A stretch of 64,000 bases of DNA from Siderastrea radians (lineage: Eukaryota; Cnidaria; Anthozoa; Scleractinia; Rhizangiidae): positions 4,428,347-4,492,346 of the forward strand of contig OZ024894.1 of assembly GCA_964017195.1 (NCBI GenBank), read 5' to 3'. Positions 35,437 to 46,620 of this stretch are shown in pieces; within the stretch, counting starts at the first letter, position 1; the number at the start of each line of letters is the position of its first letter. Made by a program: the position numbers and the translations under genes. The notes below the pieces were generated by a model, which searched no databases, was not told where the DNA came from, and saw only the letters and a program-made list of their open reading frames with translations.

Positions 35437-36345
35437 TTAAATTAGCTGCTCACAAAGTTGGACCCGTTGTCGGACACCACAATCGCTGGCAAGCCATATG
35501 TGGCTGGTAGCACAGCTTCTCACCTTTCTTTCTAGATGCGAGTCCATTTTCGGCCACTTGACTATCCCTGGGTGAGAGTCATGTAATATGTTCAGCACTT
35601 CGTCTCTCCCTTGAGGGGGTATTATGACTAGAAGACAGCCAGCATGTACACTCAATTCTCCTCTTCTAACAAAATAGGGTTTCAGGGTTTCTTCTTCGAC
35701 TGCCACGGGCCATCCTTGAAGAACAAACTGCAGGACCTGGGAAAGCACTGGATTACGGACTGTCCACAATTTCACCTTAGTAGCATCCAATGGGCTGGTG
35801 TTGATAGTTTCTAGAAGATGCACAATGTCCCCCGGGACGGGTGTGGTCTCCGGAACATCCAAGAGGGGTAGGCAGCTAAGGACGTCTGCGTTGCCATTCT
35901 CACTACCTAGGCGACACAGCAGCTCATACTCATAGGCTAGCAAAGTCAATGCCCACCTTTGCATCCTGCTTGAGGCCATTAACGGTGTGCCTTGTTCAGG
36001 GTTGAGCAGCCCCCTGAAAAGTGGCTTGTGATCCGTGTAAATCTTGAAGTGACGACCACAAAGGAACTGGTGGATCTTTTTCACGGCAAAAACTACAGCT
36101 ACTGCTTCTTTATCTAGGTGACCGTAGTTCCCCTCTGCTGTTGAGAGTGTTCGTGAGGCATATGCAACTGGTCTCTCGGAGCCATCTTCCATAGCCTGGG
36201 CCAGGACCGCCCCAACGCCATAGGGTGACGCATCACAATGTACCACCAGCTCTTTCTTGGGATCATAATGCACTAGTCCCCTGATGATTGAAGCAGATTC
36301 TTGGCTTTTGCAAACGCCTCTTGCTGCTCCCTCCTCCATTTCCAA
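35437..36345 (-). pseudogene. gypsy RNase H and start of integrase
   Basis: RNase H shows VVHCDASPYGVGAVL, ASRTLS.AE.NYGHLDKEA and FKIYTDHKPL with its catalytic acids. The frame runs on to the integrase zinc-binding region (ILHDSHPGIVKW), where the WWPG part that normally follows is missing, and ends at 35437. Confidence 0.85.
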
Positions 36346-36990
36346 CAGACATCTTTCCTCAGTAGCTGATGTAGTGGCTCCAGGGTGGACGACAGGTTGG
36401 GCTTGAACTTTCCATAGAAGTTTAGCATTCCCAAAAAAGATTTCAGCTCAAAGGTATTAGCGGGTGCAGGGGCCTCTTGGGTGGCCTTCACCTTTGCTTC
36501 AACTGGGTGGAAACCTTCTATGTTAACTCGGTGCCCCAGGCACTCCAAAAGTGGCTTCATAAACTGGTACTTCTCTGCCTTGAGCCGTAGACCAGCTTCT
36601 GAGAGACGTCCCAAGACTTTCTCGATGTTGTCTAGGTGCTCTTCAGTGCTGGGACCTGTGATAAGGATGTCATCTAGTAATACTTTCGTCAAAGGGATTC
36701 CTTGCAGCAAACCCTCCATCGTTCTCTGGAAAATGCCCGGTGCTGAGGCGACTCCATACGGAAGACGGTTATACCCGTACAGACCCTTGTGTGTGTTGAT
36801 TGTCAAGAACTCCCTAGAATTCTCATCCACGAGCATCTGCTCATAAGCATGGCTTAAGTCTAACTCAGTAAACGTTTGACCCCCAGCTAACTTTGTGAAA
36901 GATCATCAAGCTTAGGGATAGGGTAGCCACCCAGTTTTGAGACTTTTTTGACAATGAGCTGGTAGTCTCCACACACTCGTACAGTGCCAT
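36273..36990 (-). pseudogene. gypsy reverse transcriptase
   Basis: A fragment with VRVCGDYQ near 36985 precedes the main open frame (36836-36273), which has LPYGVASAPGIFQRTME, then VLLDDILI (catalytic Asp pair in LDD form) and FLGMLNFYGKF. A frame break near 36880 separates the fragment from the main block, and another precedes RNase H. Confidence 0.85.
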
Positions 36991-37273
36991 CACTTTTCAT
37001 AACGGGGACAACAGGCGTGGTGCACTCAGAATACTGCACAGGTTCAATGGTCTCTGCTCTTTGAAGTCTTTCTAGGTCTTATTCAATTTTCTTCTCCCTA
37101 AGGGCATAAGGTACTGGTCTGGCCTTATGGAGAATGGGTGTGGCTATGGGAACCACGTGGATTTTGGCCTTCCTCCCTTGTAAGGTCCCCAGACCTTCCT
37201 CAAACAGCTGAATATGTTTCTGCAAAATCTCCTCGAGTCGCCTGTCATGTGACGAAAGGTGCTTATTTCTAGG

Positions 37274-37624
37274 CTAATTCAGCTTAATTTCCTCCAGCCA
37301 ATTCCTGCCTAGCAGAGCTGGGCCGTCTACGCCTACAACTAACAACGGCAGGAAATATTCGGTCCCTTCATAACACACATTAACAGTACATGACCCTTTG
37401 GGCTTGACCTCTTCCCCGATATATGTACGAAGAACAATCCCTGACTTCTCCAGTGGGGGTGCTCTGGCTACTGAAACAAGGCTGTTGCAGATTTTCTCAC
37501 TTATCACTGACAAGGAAGCCCCTGTGTCAACTTCCATTTCTAGCAAATGCCCAGCAACACTCAGCTGTACTTTGTTGGGCGATGAGCGTTGACTACCAAA
37601 AGTAAACAAGGAATATGCACCCAC
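37274..37624 (-). pseudogene. gypsy aspartic protease
   Basis: 116 open codons containing the active-site motif DTGAS, preceded by a retropepsin-like strand, and ending with LLGRNWL. Length and motifs fit a retropepsin. It is out of frame with the RT that follows. Confidence 0.82.
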
Positions 37625-37639
37625 ACCCTGTTCTTCCCC

Positions 37640-38416
37640 CCCCCCGGTGCTTCCTCGGCACCCTCTAGACGATGGGTAGGCTGGGAGTTGCCTGACTTCT
37701 GCTCATTAACTGACTGTGTTTGCTTCCCTTTCTTTTTGGCTTGGCATAGTCGAGATAAATGACCAACTTTGCCACAAGCATAACATTTGGCATCCTTAAA
37801 ATAACAGTTTTTTGGGTAGTGATTGGGTAGTGACTATAGCACTTAATTTCGCCCCCCTGTCAACTTTAGCATCAACTTTGTTGAGCGACGAGTCCGCTCC
37901 CTGAGAGTCTCCTTTCTGTTTCTCTGAAGCATCCTTATCCGCAGCTTCAATTGCGAGAGCCAGATCGAGCGCTCGCTTCAGCGTTAATTTCGGTTCAGCT
38001 AATAACTGACGCTGTATTCTGATGTCTCGGACACCACATACAAGCCGATCACGAAGCATTTCTTCTAACGTTGACCCAAATTCACAGTGTTCAGTAAGGT
38101 GTCTCAACTCGGCAAGAAACATTGCAATGGTCTCACCTGGTTGTTGGGAGCGTGTGTTAAACTTGAATCGCTGAACAATGGCGGATGGCTCGGGCATGAA
38201 ATGTTCTTGGAGGTGTTTTGCTAAGTCCTCATAGCTTTTATACTTCGGATCTTCCAAAGCAGGCAAACTTCGCACTAGTTTGTAGGTTTTGGCTCCCACA
38301 CTAACCAGAAAAATGGATCTCCCCTTGCCAGGATTGGTGATCTCATTGGCTTCAAAGAAATGGTTTACACGCTCGATGTAATGGCGCCAATCGTCTAACT
38401 TCCTAAAAGTGGGCAT
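37640..38416 (-). pseudogene. gag: gypsy gag with CCHC zinc knuckle (broken frame)
   Basis: A frame starting MPTFRKLDDWRHYIERV at 38416 encodes a capsid-like helical protein with SRSQQPGETIAMF-type retrotransposon gag features (NTRSQQPGETIAMFLAELR) to about 37796. A frame change is then needed to reach the zinc knuckle CYACGKVGHLSRLC (CX2CX4HX4C) near 37740-37785 and a Lys-rich tail. It packages RNA in the intact family; here it is interrupted. Confidence 0.8.
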
Positions 38417-38500
38417 AATCGTGCAGACTTCGCTTTTTCTTTGTCTACCTGATCGTGGACCTTTGAACACGTTCCCCCGTTGCCAAAAATGAAGTGTATT

Positions 38501-38618
38501 TAACTTACAAGCAGTGTATAAACTCCGAACGACAACAAACACATGGTCAAAACTCGACCGACTTGAAGATCAAGGGAACCTGATCACGTGACAACCTGAC
38601 TAGTCCCAGGACTCCACG
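38501..38618 (-). repeat. 5' LTR of the gypsy element
   Basis: Same sequence as the 3' LTR. The first base pair is CG instead of TG, and it ends GCTTGTAAGTTA. Several differences between the LTRs indicate some age. Confidence 0.88.
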
Positions 38619-38721
38619 GGAATGTGACATCGTTTCTCCAATCATTGTAGGAAAGAAGAAAACCGGCACAGAACACGGATGCGGATAATGTTTACACTAT
38701 CAAATCAACTGATTTTTCTAA

Positions 38722-38760
38722 TTTAAAACGGAGTGAAAGTACATTTCACTCCGTTTTAAA
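38722..38760. repeat. Perfect hairpin, 17 bp arms
   Basis: TTTAAAACGGAGTGAAA, a 5-base loop, then its exact reverse complement. It lies about 100 bases outside the gypsy element. Confidence 0.95.
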
Positions 38761-38877
38761 GTTAATAAAAAAAAGACTTCAGAAATAGACTCGATTTTCT
38801 TATAATGTCTTGTGTTAACCCCTTCGATCCAAACGGTGTTCACAGATCTAAACTGTCGAATACAGTAACTGTCTTAC

Positions 38878-38999
38878 CCAGTTGCAGGTATACAAGCCAT
38901 CCAGCTTATATCCTGGGTTACAGTCACAGCGATATCCAGGGTTTGTGTTGATACAAATCTGCTCGCATTTTGAAAGACCAGTTCGGCATTTATCCTCCT
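38878..38999 (-). other. EGF module 1 exon of the inverted paralogue
   Basis: Opens EEDKCRTGLSKC and keeps six cysteines (CEQICINT, CDCNPGYKLDG). It is the counterpart of 15323-15442 ([12 protein letters not shown]). The acceptor fits phase 1, but the only good donor, GTAAGAC, lies two bases too far, so the frame is broken here unless another donor is used. Confidence 0.75.
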
Positions 39000-39583
39000 C
39001 TTTCATGAAAAAGATAGAAAACTGTTAAATATTATTGTGTAACTCCCCAAGGTGGAGGAAAACGCATTGCAATGGAGAACAAAAAGCGTATACAAAGAAC
39101 GCTTTGTCCAAAAAAAAAAAACAACTTAGCCTTGAAATCCTGAAAAATGTTTCTCTTCAAAGTTGCCAACGGGTTTGTAGTTGCTTCAACTGTTAAGTCT
39201 GAGGGAAATTCTTTCGGTATGACAAGTCAGTCTCAAAGTAAATATTCAAACAAGAGCTATCGATAAACACTTTATCATAATGCCGTTTACCGGTATTGTA
39301 GTGTATAACGTGGTTTTAAACTTTTGAGTCTGTGCTTAAAATCCTTCAAATGAAAGCTATCGAGCAGTTCTTTCAAATGGTGATGCTTGTTTGTCGATTT
39401 GTCGATACAGCAATTATTTATTTTCTCAGTTTTGATCTTGGCAGTCTCACCATATGAAGTTACCCACTCGTACTTCGTCAACCACTTATTGAAGTAAAAC
39501 GTGTATAGGTGAAAATGACCTTCTACTTTTATCGTCACCTGCAGTGTAAATATGACTACGTTAGCAAGGAATCTCTTTTCAGT

Positions 39584-39844
39584 TAGCCTGAGAAAACAGC
39601 CGACGTTTCGCGAGGTCGCCACTTGAACCCTCGCAAAACGACGTCTGAGTAACCGCGCATAAATTCCATACTGATGACGTGTTACTACCCAGATCTAAAT
39701 TCCCTCGCGTTTCAACCAATCAGAAGCACTACTTAGATCTGGGTAGTAACACGTCATCATTATGGAAATTATGCGCTCGTTACTCGTAGTTTTGCGAGGG
39801 CTCAAGTGGTGACCTCGAGAAACGTCGGCTGTTTTCTCAGGCTA
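39584..39844. mobile_element. Fold-back MITE with 9 bp target duplication (Mutator-like)
   Basis: The left end TAGCCTGAGAAAACAGCCGA is repeated inverted at the right end (TCGGCTGTTTTCTCAGGCTA). The two halves are inverted copies over most of the 261 bp. CTTTTCAGT is duplicated exactly at 39575-39583 and 39845-39853. A 9 bp duplication points to the Mutator superfamily. It sits in a PLAT intron of the paralogue. Confidence 0.9.
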
Positions 39845-41984
39845 CTTTTCAGTTTGTCGCCAGCTGGCTAAGCTACAGGATACCATATGATATGACTGAT
39901 TTTTTTGTCAACAACTAAATTTTCCTCAGAGATCGCGATCGGTTAGTTTGTTTCATAGACTGTGGGTCCCACAAGCTTCTAGCTGGTCCGACCCTTTTAG
40001 GGGGGTTGGTCAGAGTCACTTTTCTAATCAGCAAATCTTTAAGAGTTTGTGCGATCCGTTACTTTTAAACCCTTCAAAAACAAAACATCCAAACGTTCCA
40101 GAGCAACTAAACCATGGCGGCCATTTTGTTAGCAATTTAAAATTATAAGAAATAAAAGCTAAAAAAAAAACAATGTAAAAATGAGAAAGTGAAGGTTTAA
40201 GGTCTTACTGCGCCTACAAAGAAAATTAGATCGTGGTGAGTTAGGTCCGTTTACTTAATTGCAACGCTGGCTAGAAGTCAACTTATGAAAATTCTAGGAG
40301 TTGTGTACCCGCGGCTACGTTTTCCAATTTAAACAGATTTACTGAAAGTCGGTGACAGAAGGATCGTCCGGAGTTGAAACCATTTCCAATGAATAAGTAA
40401 GTAAGTAAGTAAATTCAGCTTCATGTATTCACTTGGTAAATACCTTAAGAAGTTTCCATCCAGGGTTAAAACCGCCATTCTCTCGCATCATTTTTATGGA
40501 CTTAAGGGGCGCCACATACTTGGCCTCGCGGTGAAATGTGTCCGTCCTAAGAAAAATTTAAACATCCCGTCTAAGACGCAAATTACGTATCATGTTTTCC
40601 TGATTTTTTTTTAATATTCATCGTAGAGTGTGGTTGGTAGTAAACCTAAAATGAGTGCCACGAATGGGCCTCAAAACTACAAATTATACAAACCATTTTT
40701 ATTTATAAGTTTTAAAACTACTAAAAGAAGCACTATCAGTAAAAAATAACACCCTATTTAGTTAAGATACTACAATTACTTTAAAATTCTTTTAAGCATC
40801 TGAATACATTTAAAACATACATGCATCTTCAAAATACTTTCATCAAAACGCTTAAAATCCGATTAAAGGAGCCTCCATCCTGAACACTCAGCAGAAAAAA
40901 ACACTGATGACCTATAATCAGCAGCCATTAATGCGGTAAACCATGAACTGACACATACTTATAATGTATTGAAACATGGAAGAGAGTTGTGTCTCTGGTA
41001 AGCTTGGTGAAGTTTGGTTCAACCCTGAAACCTACCAGACTTTTGCCAAGAAAACAAGTCTGGTAAAATGTGTGGTAAGCTTGGATTGACGAGGCCTTCA
41101 CGGTAAGTCGGGCTTAGATGTCCCTCATAAGTAAGGCTGCTTTAGGCCCAAAAATTATAACCCAAAAAGACAGGCTGTATGTGAATGTATGTGTGCGTTG
41201 TGTATGTGTGTCGGTTTGTTTATAATTATGTGTCAAACAAAAGCATTGTACGTAACTGTCGAAAGCAATAAAAATTATTAAAGTATCAAAAAAGACAGAT
41301 TAAAACTCACTCGCCAGCTTCAAAGTCATTCGGGCCATTCTCGCCCAGCTCAATTACCCCTGTACTCTGGTGGCTCACTCCATAGATATCAATAAAGACC
41401 TTCGCGCTTGTACCAGCAAGAAACTCATCTGCTGTCGTGACATTGATCTCGTATCCTAAAGTCACATAAAAATTGCAAAAACTATAATAAAGCCCTTGGC
41501 CCGATCAAAGAAGTATCTGCTTGATTTTGTGGCAAAATATTCGTGTTCACAATAGGACCGTTTTTTTATCTGTAAGATGTTTTATATTCATCTTTAAAAA
41601 CTAATAGTTTGGTGCTCTTTCGTTTTCTGTTCATAAGAATACGTGTTTCGAAAACGGAAATTTTTCACTAATTTAGGATTAGGGTTTTCGTTTTCGGTAA
41701 ATACGTGCATAAAGCACTTTTGCAGTTCATATTTCTTTGGATTCTGACATAATACGATTTCTGTCACTTCTTTTAAGAAAGGCTTAAACAAATATTTTAC
41801 TTGTAGAAACTACCTGATTATATGATGTTGTCCCTTTCAACAACTTCCTTTTTTGTTCGAGCATTTTTATTAATATTCATGAGCCCCATGGTTTCTTTTA
41901 GGCCTTCTCGCCATTATTTCAATGTATTTCTTTCTTCTTTTATTTGTATGTGTATGTTTGTGTGGCAAATAAATAAAATGTAAA

Positions 41985-42167
41985 ATGAAATGTAAATGTA
42001 AATGTCCTCTGAGAGGTGTGTATACGCCTGAAGACATCGATTTCACGATATACAGAAAAAAAGGAGTACCTATAAATGAAATTAGAATTACTGAAACATA
42101 TACATGGAATGTACCACCCAACTGTGATGTCAAAGAAAACGTTTATTGTCAATCTTGGAAGGCTTGA
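41985..42167 (+). other. Unassigned 60-codon frame, may be chance
   Basis: The frame from 41985 to 42167 reads PLRGVYTPEDIDFTIYRK, then ITETYTWNVPPNCDV, and looks unusually protein-like for this AT-rich DNA. It overlaps the first intron of the minus-strand paralogue, has no clear splice sites and no family I recognise. Confidence 0.2.
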
Positions 42168-42816
42168 AATCTACTTCAACCGCTCAAAAAAGAAAGCAAA
42201 ATAAATCGGAATTGCATTAAGTCGATTTGTTTCAACGAGTTGCTAAAAATACCTTATTTTAGCAATTTGGCAAGAGCAGTCAAACTTGGAGGCATCACAA
42301 CTGGCTTTTGCCTTTAAGTTTAACTGATGAAATTCTTAATTGATCATTTAAAACAAACTTAAGCTAACTGTTACTGAGCAACAGAAAAAATTGTAATTCT
42401 GAGTGAGTGAAGTAGTTCTCTCCATTGTATATCCTTGTTATTATTATTATTGGGTCTAGTTATTTGTGGATAAAATCAGTGTAAAGTGTGACCATTTAAA
42501 TAAAAGCGATACTGAGTAGCACTTTCTTGTGGTGCTGTTTATTATTTTGAACAAGTCGGTTTCGTTTATAAGTCCGTGCCGGAGATCCGAAAGGGTGATC
42601 ATTCAGATTCAGAAGTACCGTTGATTATGCTAAGTAAATGAATACCAACTTCCGCGTCCGTGGATAAAACCGTAACGTATATCCATCCCAAAGTTAATTT
42701 GAACAATAATAAGGTACTAATCTCTCCGACTAGTCCACGTGGGTCTTCATTTTGGACTCTGGGAACAAGAAGCTTTGGCTTTTTCACTTGTATTTCTTTA
42801 TCTGTATCCTAAGATA

Positions 42817-42988
42817 CAGTGGAACCTCGATTTAACGAAGTGCCAAGGGACTGGGGAAATTCGTGGTTCGTTATGTGGAGGGTTCGTTATATAGAAGTTC
42901 TTTTCCTTACATTACACTACTATTGGGCTGTTGTTTGCTATACCGAGGACTTCGTTGTATAGAGGTTCGTTAAATCGAGGTTCCACTG
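42817..42988. mobile_element. 172 bp Tc1/mariner-type MITE
   Basis: CAGTGGAACCTCGATTTAAC at the left is matched by its inverted copy at the right (GTTAAATCGAGGTTCCACTG), flanked by TA on both sides. It lies in the first intron of the decayed paralogue. Confidence 0.9.
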
Positions 42989-43099
42989 TAATTAACGAGG
43001 AGAAGGTCATTCTTATTCTCACTCGCACCGTGAGACGTTGAAATCCACAAAATAGAAGCAACAATTATTGATAGCATTGCATGAAACATATCTGCGACA

Positions 43100-44300
43100 G
43101 CGGGGCCAGAGAAAAAGAATATTACAATTTTAAACCAAACTTAACTTTTAGGTAATAGCTGTTGGTCTGCCTGAAATGAAAAGTAATAAACCGGTTTGAT
43201 TGCTCAGGTGAGGAGAAAGATAATAAAAAGTCAATGTAAGGGTGACATTTATCGCCTATATACGCTGAATAGAAACTACCACGTAAACAAACAATAAAGG
43301 AACAAGAGATGCCGAAATGTTTGTCTAAAACAGCTCAAAACATGTAATTCAGTAAGTTATTTGGCCTGAATGTAGTAGTAATAGATGCTGTTTAATTTCT
43401 TATTCTCAGGACGACTTCATTCAAAAGTGCAATAACTCTGAATTTTTGGTAAGTGGAACAGACGAGTATTGACTACTATTTTCTGTAGGTAATAACATAG
43501 TAAAATAATGACGTTGTATTTTCTGTTCACGGATTGAGAGAATTCTTTTTGTTTTTGGACAAAATGTAGAGAATCAGTAAAGAAGTGATCAGTATCGAAA
43601 AAGAAAGAGGGGTTGGGGTCACCGTGCATTTAAGAGAGTTAAGTGCAAAGTAAGGACGTGCACAAACAATTGGAGCGAACGTCCTTAATTAGCACGTCTA
43701 GTCTGGATTTTTTTTCTGTCTGAGATAATAAGTAGTATGTATTCATTGACTGAGTTGAAGGGACGAACGGGAAACATTTTAGTTCATTTTATTTTTAACT
43801 CGAGGCCTTTATTAAAAAAATATGGACCCCCGTAGCACGCAGACTTGAATTTCAAGGAAGTGGGATACAGTTCCTCAAGAAAAAATAAAGTGGTTTATTT
43901 ATTTTATTTACTTTTTGCAAACCAGGCACAACAACGAAAGTTATGATGACCATGACAGATAGTCGTTTTCATTCGTTTTAAGAAACGTTTCTGTCTAGCT
44001 CTATTAAAACCTTTGAACACCAACAGGGTACCTGGTAAATAAGGAGACAATACCATTCGCCAGCTATTGGTTGATATTAATTACTTGTGATGAAACATTT
44101 TCAAACATAACGATTATTTCAGATGATTGTAGCCGCTGTCAAAGGACTTAAGCCGATTTTGCACGCTCTGTGGGCCTTTTTTTCTGTTGCTGGTACCCGC
44201 CGATCAATTGATCAGTTTTGTTTAACCTGGTACTATTTTAGGATTTTTATACAGGTACCTCAGTCAAGGCAATCTTTTTAAAATACAAAACTTGCTAATC
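43100..44300. other. Intergenic stretch, nothing recognised
   Basis: AT-rich and noncoding in appearance, between the promoter side of the decayed paralogue and tRNA-Pro. Confidence 0.45.
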
Positions 44301-44313
44301 CACACCCGTGCAA

Positions 44314-44385
44314 GGCCTGTTGGTCTAGTGGCATGATTCTCGCTTAGGGTGCGAGAGGTCCCGGGTTCGACTCCCGGACAGGCCC
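44314..44385 (+). tRNA. tRNA-Pro(AGG)
   Basis: A canonical 72-base cloverleaf. Acceptor GGCCTGT pairs with ACAGGCC, discriminator C. The anticodon stem CTCGC/GCGAG encloses TTAGGGT, which gives anticodon AGG. The B box GGTTCGACTCC is present. A T5 terminator follows at 44391-44395. No intron. Confidence 0.96.
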
Positions 44386-44399
44386 AGAAGTTTTTCTTT

Positions 44400-46130
44400 T
44401 AAAAATGTACATACCTTCTTTTTACTTTTCTGGCTTTGAGTCTTTTAGTTAATGCAGCTAAAACTAAGTTTTTTCTAATGGATATTGAACTCAGGCAGCC
44501 CTAATGGCTACTGATACGTGCGGTTAACATTGTAGTCTCATCCTTAAAAGCGATAAGTCAACTATCTATGATCTCGTCCCAACTGAGTGTAAACCGGCCA
44601 GGTTCAAAGTGACGTTTGGTTTCTTGATCGATACTACCAACGATTGTTTGTATGAAAGGCAATTTACTAAAACGCTGTTGAACCGACGCCATAAGCTACC
44701 TTCAAATGCCTCATCGGCAAAATCAACAAAACAGCCAAACATTAGATTGACTGAACAAAATGACAAGTTTGACAGATATTACATCAACCAAAAAAGGGTC
44801 GAAACACATCACTTAACCAAATAGAAAGCAAGTAAATGAGCTTCCATGAAGCTCACTTTAATGTCTTATCGTTTGCTTTTCCTTTTCCTTTCAAAATTGG
44901 TGTTAAGCACGCCCTTCTTTTTCTTTATGTCTTCAGCCCTTTCTGTTTCCTTTTTCCCCCTTTTTGTTTCCTTTCTGTCTCCTTTTTGTTTTCTTGGGAA
45001 CCTGTGCTTCTTCCTCAGTAGCATTACCTGTCAGAATGAATTTTTTTTGTGAGTGTGGTTTGGCCCAAAATATAATTTTATTACATAAAGTAGAATCTTA
45101 TCAAAATTTAAACATCTGAAGGGTTTGATTGTCAGGTGAGACAAAATTAAAATAGAATAAACTTTAAACCATAATAGCGGATTCTGACTTACGTCTGTCA
45201 AGACGTGAGAAACTATTCCCTGTCTCGACATCTTGTAGAGTAGAAAGCAAGGAAAATCATTAAAGCAAAAAAACTTAGAACAACGTATCGAAAAATAAAT
45301 CAGAACATCTGTAAGGACATATTTTAATTTTGGTCTGGAATCAAATCACGGGAACTTCCCCTGCCTCCATTCACAATATGGTCATCCGCCCGGGTTGACG
45401 AGTTGTCCTCTAATGATCTAGCTTTTACTGCCTGTGCTGCAAGCCTGGATCGTCCCCAGACGCCATTATAGCGCGGGGCGTCGGGGGAGGGATGCAAAAC
45501 GCTGAGCTGCAGTGCACCTATCCCACAATGCCGTGCGCACCACCATATAATAAGGAGGGACCCCTGGGAACGAGGCAGGCTGCGAGCCTTTATTGCTAAG
45601 CGTGGCTTTACCATCTTTTCAGTTTCGTGCGTTTTGCTTGGAAAAGATAGCCAGCTTGTTGCTTTACTTTGAGTACTCTATTTAGAACTGTAGTTGTCGG
45701 GGAGGATAACCGCGATCATAGCAAAAATGAAAGAAGCTTTCTTTTCTCAACTAAGGGAAAAATAGAAAAATGGTGGAACCTCAACCTTAACCCCTAACCA
45801 ACAGTGATCCTTGGAGCTCTCTATCGATTTAAGTGAAGTGTGCTGCTATGCTATTTTTAATCTCAAAGAGCATTCTACTTACAATGTTTTAAAGCTCGGT
45901 TTACATGACATCATTACCAGTCAGTACAAATGGAGCTGGTACTTCACGGAACAGTAATTTCTCTGAATCTCGAAGAGCTTTCATAGCCTAGTGAAGACCC
46001 AAGCTTGCGCCTTCTCCATTTAACAAGTGTTAATAGAAACTCTTCACGAACTCCATGTTGCCTCATCATCAATTGCCCTGAGTGGCATCAGAACAGAATG
46101 AGCATTGGTAGCCAAGGAAGCCAGCGAAAT
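44400..46130. other. Intergenic stretch, no gene recognised
   Basis: Short frames only. A pyrimidine-rich patch at 44860-45020 encodes Phe/Leu-rich frames and is not called. A GC-richer segment at 45380-45610 looks like repeat-derived sequence. A possible minus-strand start with donor (MSRQGIVSHVLTD then GTAAGTC) near 45190-45232 has no partner exon in view. Confidence 0.4.
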
Positions 46131-46139
46131 ACCGACCAC

Positions 46140-46620
46140 AGCCTCACCACGACCACTATGAATGACAACAACTGAGCACAACAAGCCTTGCTCGCAGACA
46201 AACCTCTAGCACATATGATATTTTTAGACTGTCTTCCTCCTCTTTAAGGAGCTTGTTCTTTGATCTTGATCCCTGGTCTTGAACAGCTTCCACCCGGCAT
46301 TAAGAGTCAGAGCAATTTCTCCTATTTCCTTCTGCCCATGTGCTGCACTGTGAAGCAAGGCAACTGCCGTGATTCGCTTCAGCACTTTCTTTTTCATTTG
46401 CTTCTGTTCCCGTACGTGGTGGGATCTTTAGATTTTTCTTTCATCTCTACTTCCTCTTTGGCGCATGGCCGTTGCCTAAAGCTACGCCCTTTGACTTTCT
46501 TCAGACACGTAACTCCGACAAGGAGTGCCCCGTTCTTTCTGTGGTAGTTCTCAGAGGATACGTGATTGGTCTAGTCAGCAAGGGTACAATGCAGATTCTA
46601 CTAGTTTGACGTAACGCAAA
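46140..46620 (+). repeat. TPR-gene 3' flank, inverted copy A
   Basis: GAGCACAACAAGCCTTGCTC, TCCTCCTCTTTAAGGAG, CGTACGTGGTGGGATCTT and CTCTACTTCCTCTTTGGCGC match, in opposite orientation, the sequence downstream of the TPR frame at 47790-48190. Diverged and noncoding. Confidence 0.75.

Larger units (their letters stand above)
34488..38618 (-). mobile_element. Complete Ty3/gypsy LTR retrotransposon, K02A2.6-like, inactive
   Basis: It is bounded by two LTRs of 117-118 bp (34488-34604 and 38501-38618) and a 5 bp target duplication, GGAAT on the plus strand, at 34483-34487 and 38619-38623. Read on the minus strand the order is gag, CCHC, protease, RT, RNase H, integrase, which is the Ty3/gypsy order. 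Frames are broken in several places and the integrase has an internal deletion. It inserted into the intron between EGF modules 1 and 2 of the decayed paralogue, in the same transcriptional sense. Confidence 0.92.
31436..43089 (-). pseudogene. Decaying inverted paralogue of the PLAT-EGF-discoidin gene
   Basis: Transcribed right to left, exons are 43089-43023, 41455-41311, 40546-40444, 39538-39451, 38999-38878, 34130-34002, 33689-33561, 33076-32948, 32400-32085, 31618-31436. Order and the first four intron phases equal those of the gene at 7265-20146. The signal peptide (MFHAMLSIIVASILWIST) and the PLAT domain are intact. Damage follows. The first EGF exon is two bases too long for its phase at the GTAAGAC donor. 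The second has DEC changed to DEF, CQC to CQG and a TAG stop. The first discoidin exon has a one-base deletion after YKL. EGFs 3 and 4 and the last discoidin exon are open, ending in a TGA after LYGC plus 14 extra residues. Single-base indels could be assembly errors; the stop and Cys losses are substitutions. Skipping the symmetrical second EGF exon would remove the stop. Confidence 0.82.
39451..43089 (-). other. Signal peptide and PLAT exons of the inverted paralogue
   Basis: The exons 43089-43023 (signal peptide, phase 1 donor GCGA|GTGAG), 41455-41311 (YEINVTTADEFLAGTSAKVF), 40546-40444 (TDTFHREAKYVAPLKSIK) and 39538-39451 (YTFYFNKWLTKYEWVTSYG) are all open. Their lengths are 67/145/103/88, against 64/142/103/85 in the intact copy; every difference is a multiple of three. 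Confidence 0.85.

Noticed and set aside
45190..45232. Minus-strand ATG with a GTAAGTC donor (MSRQGIVSHVLTD)
   Set aside because: No downstream acceptor exon could be matched; a single donor is weak evidence.
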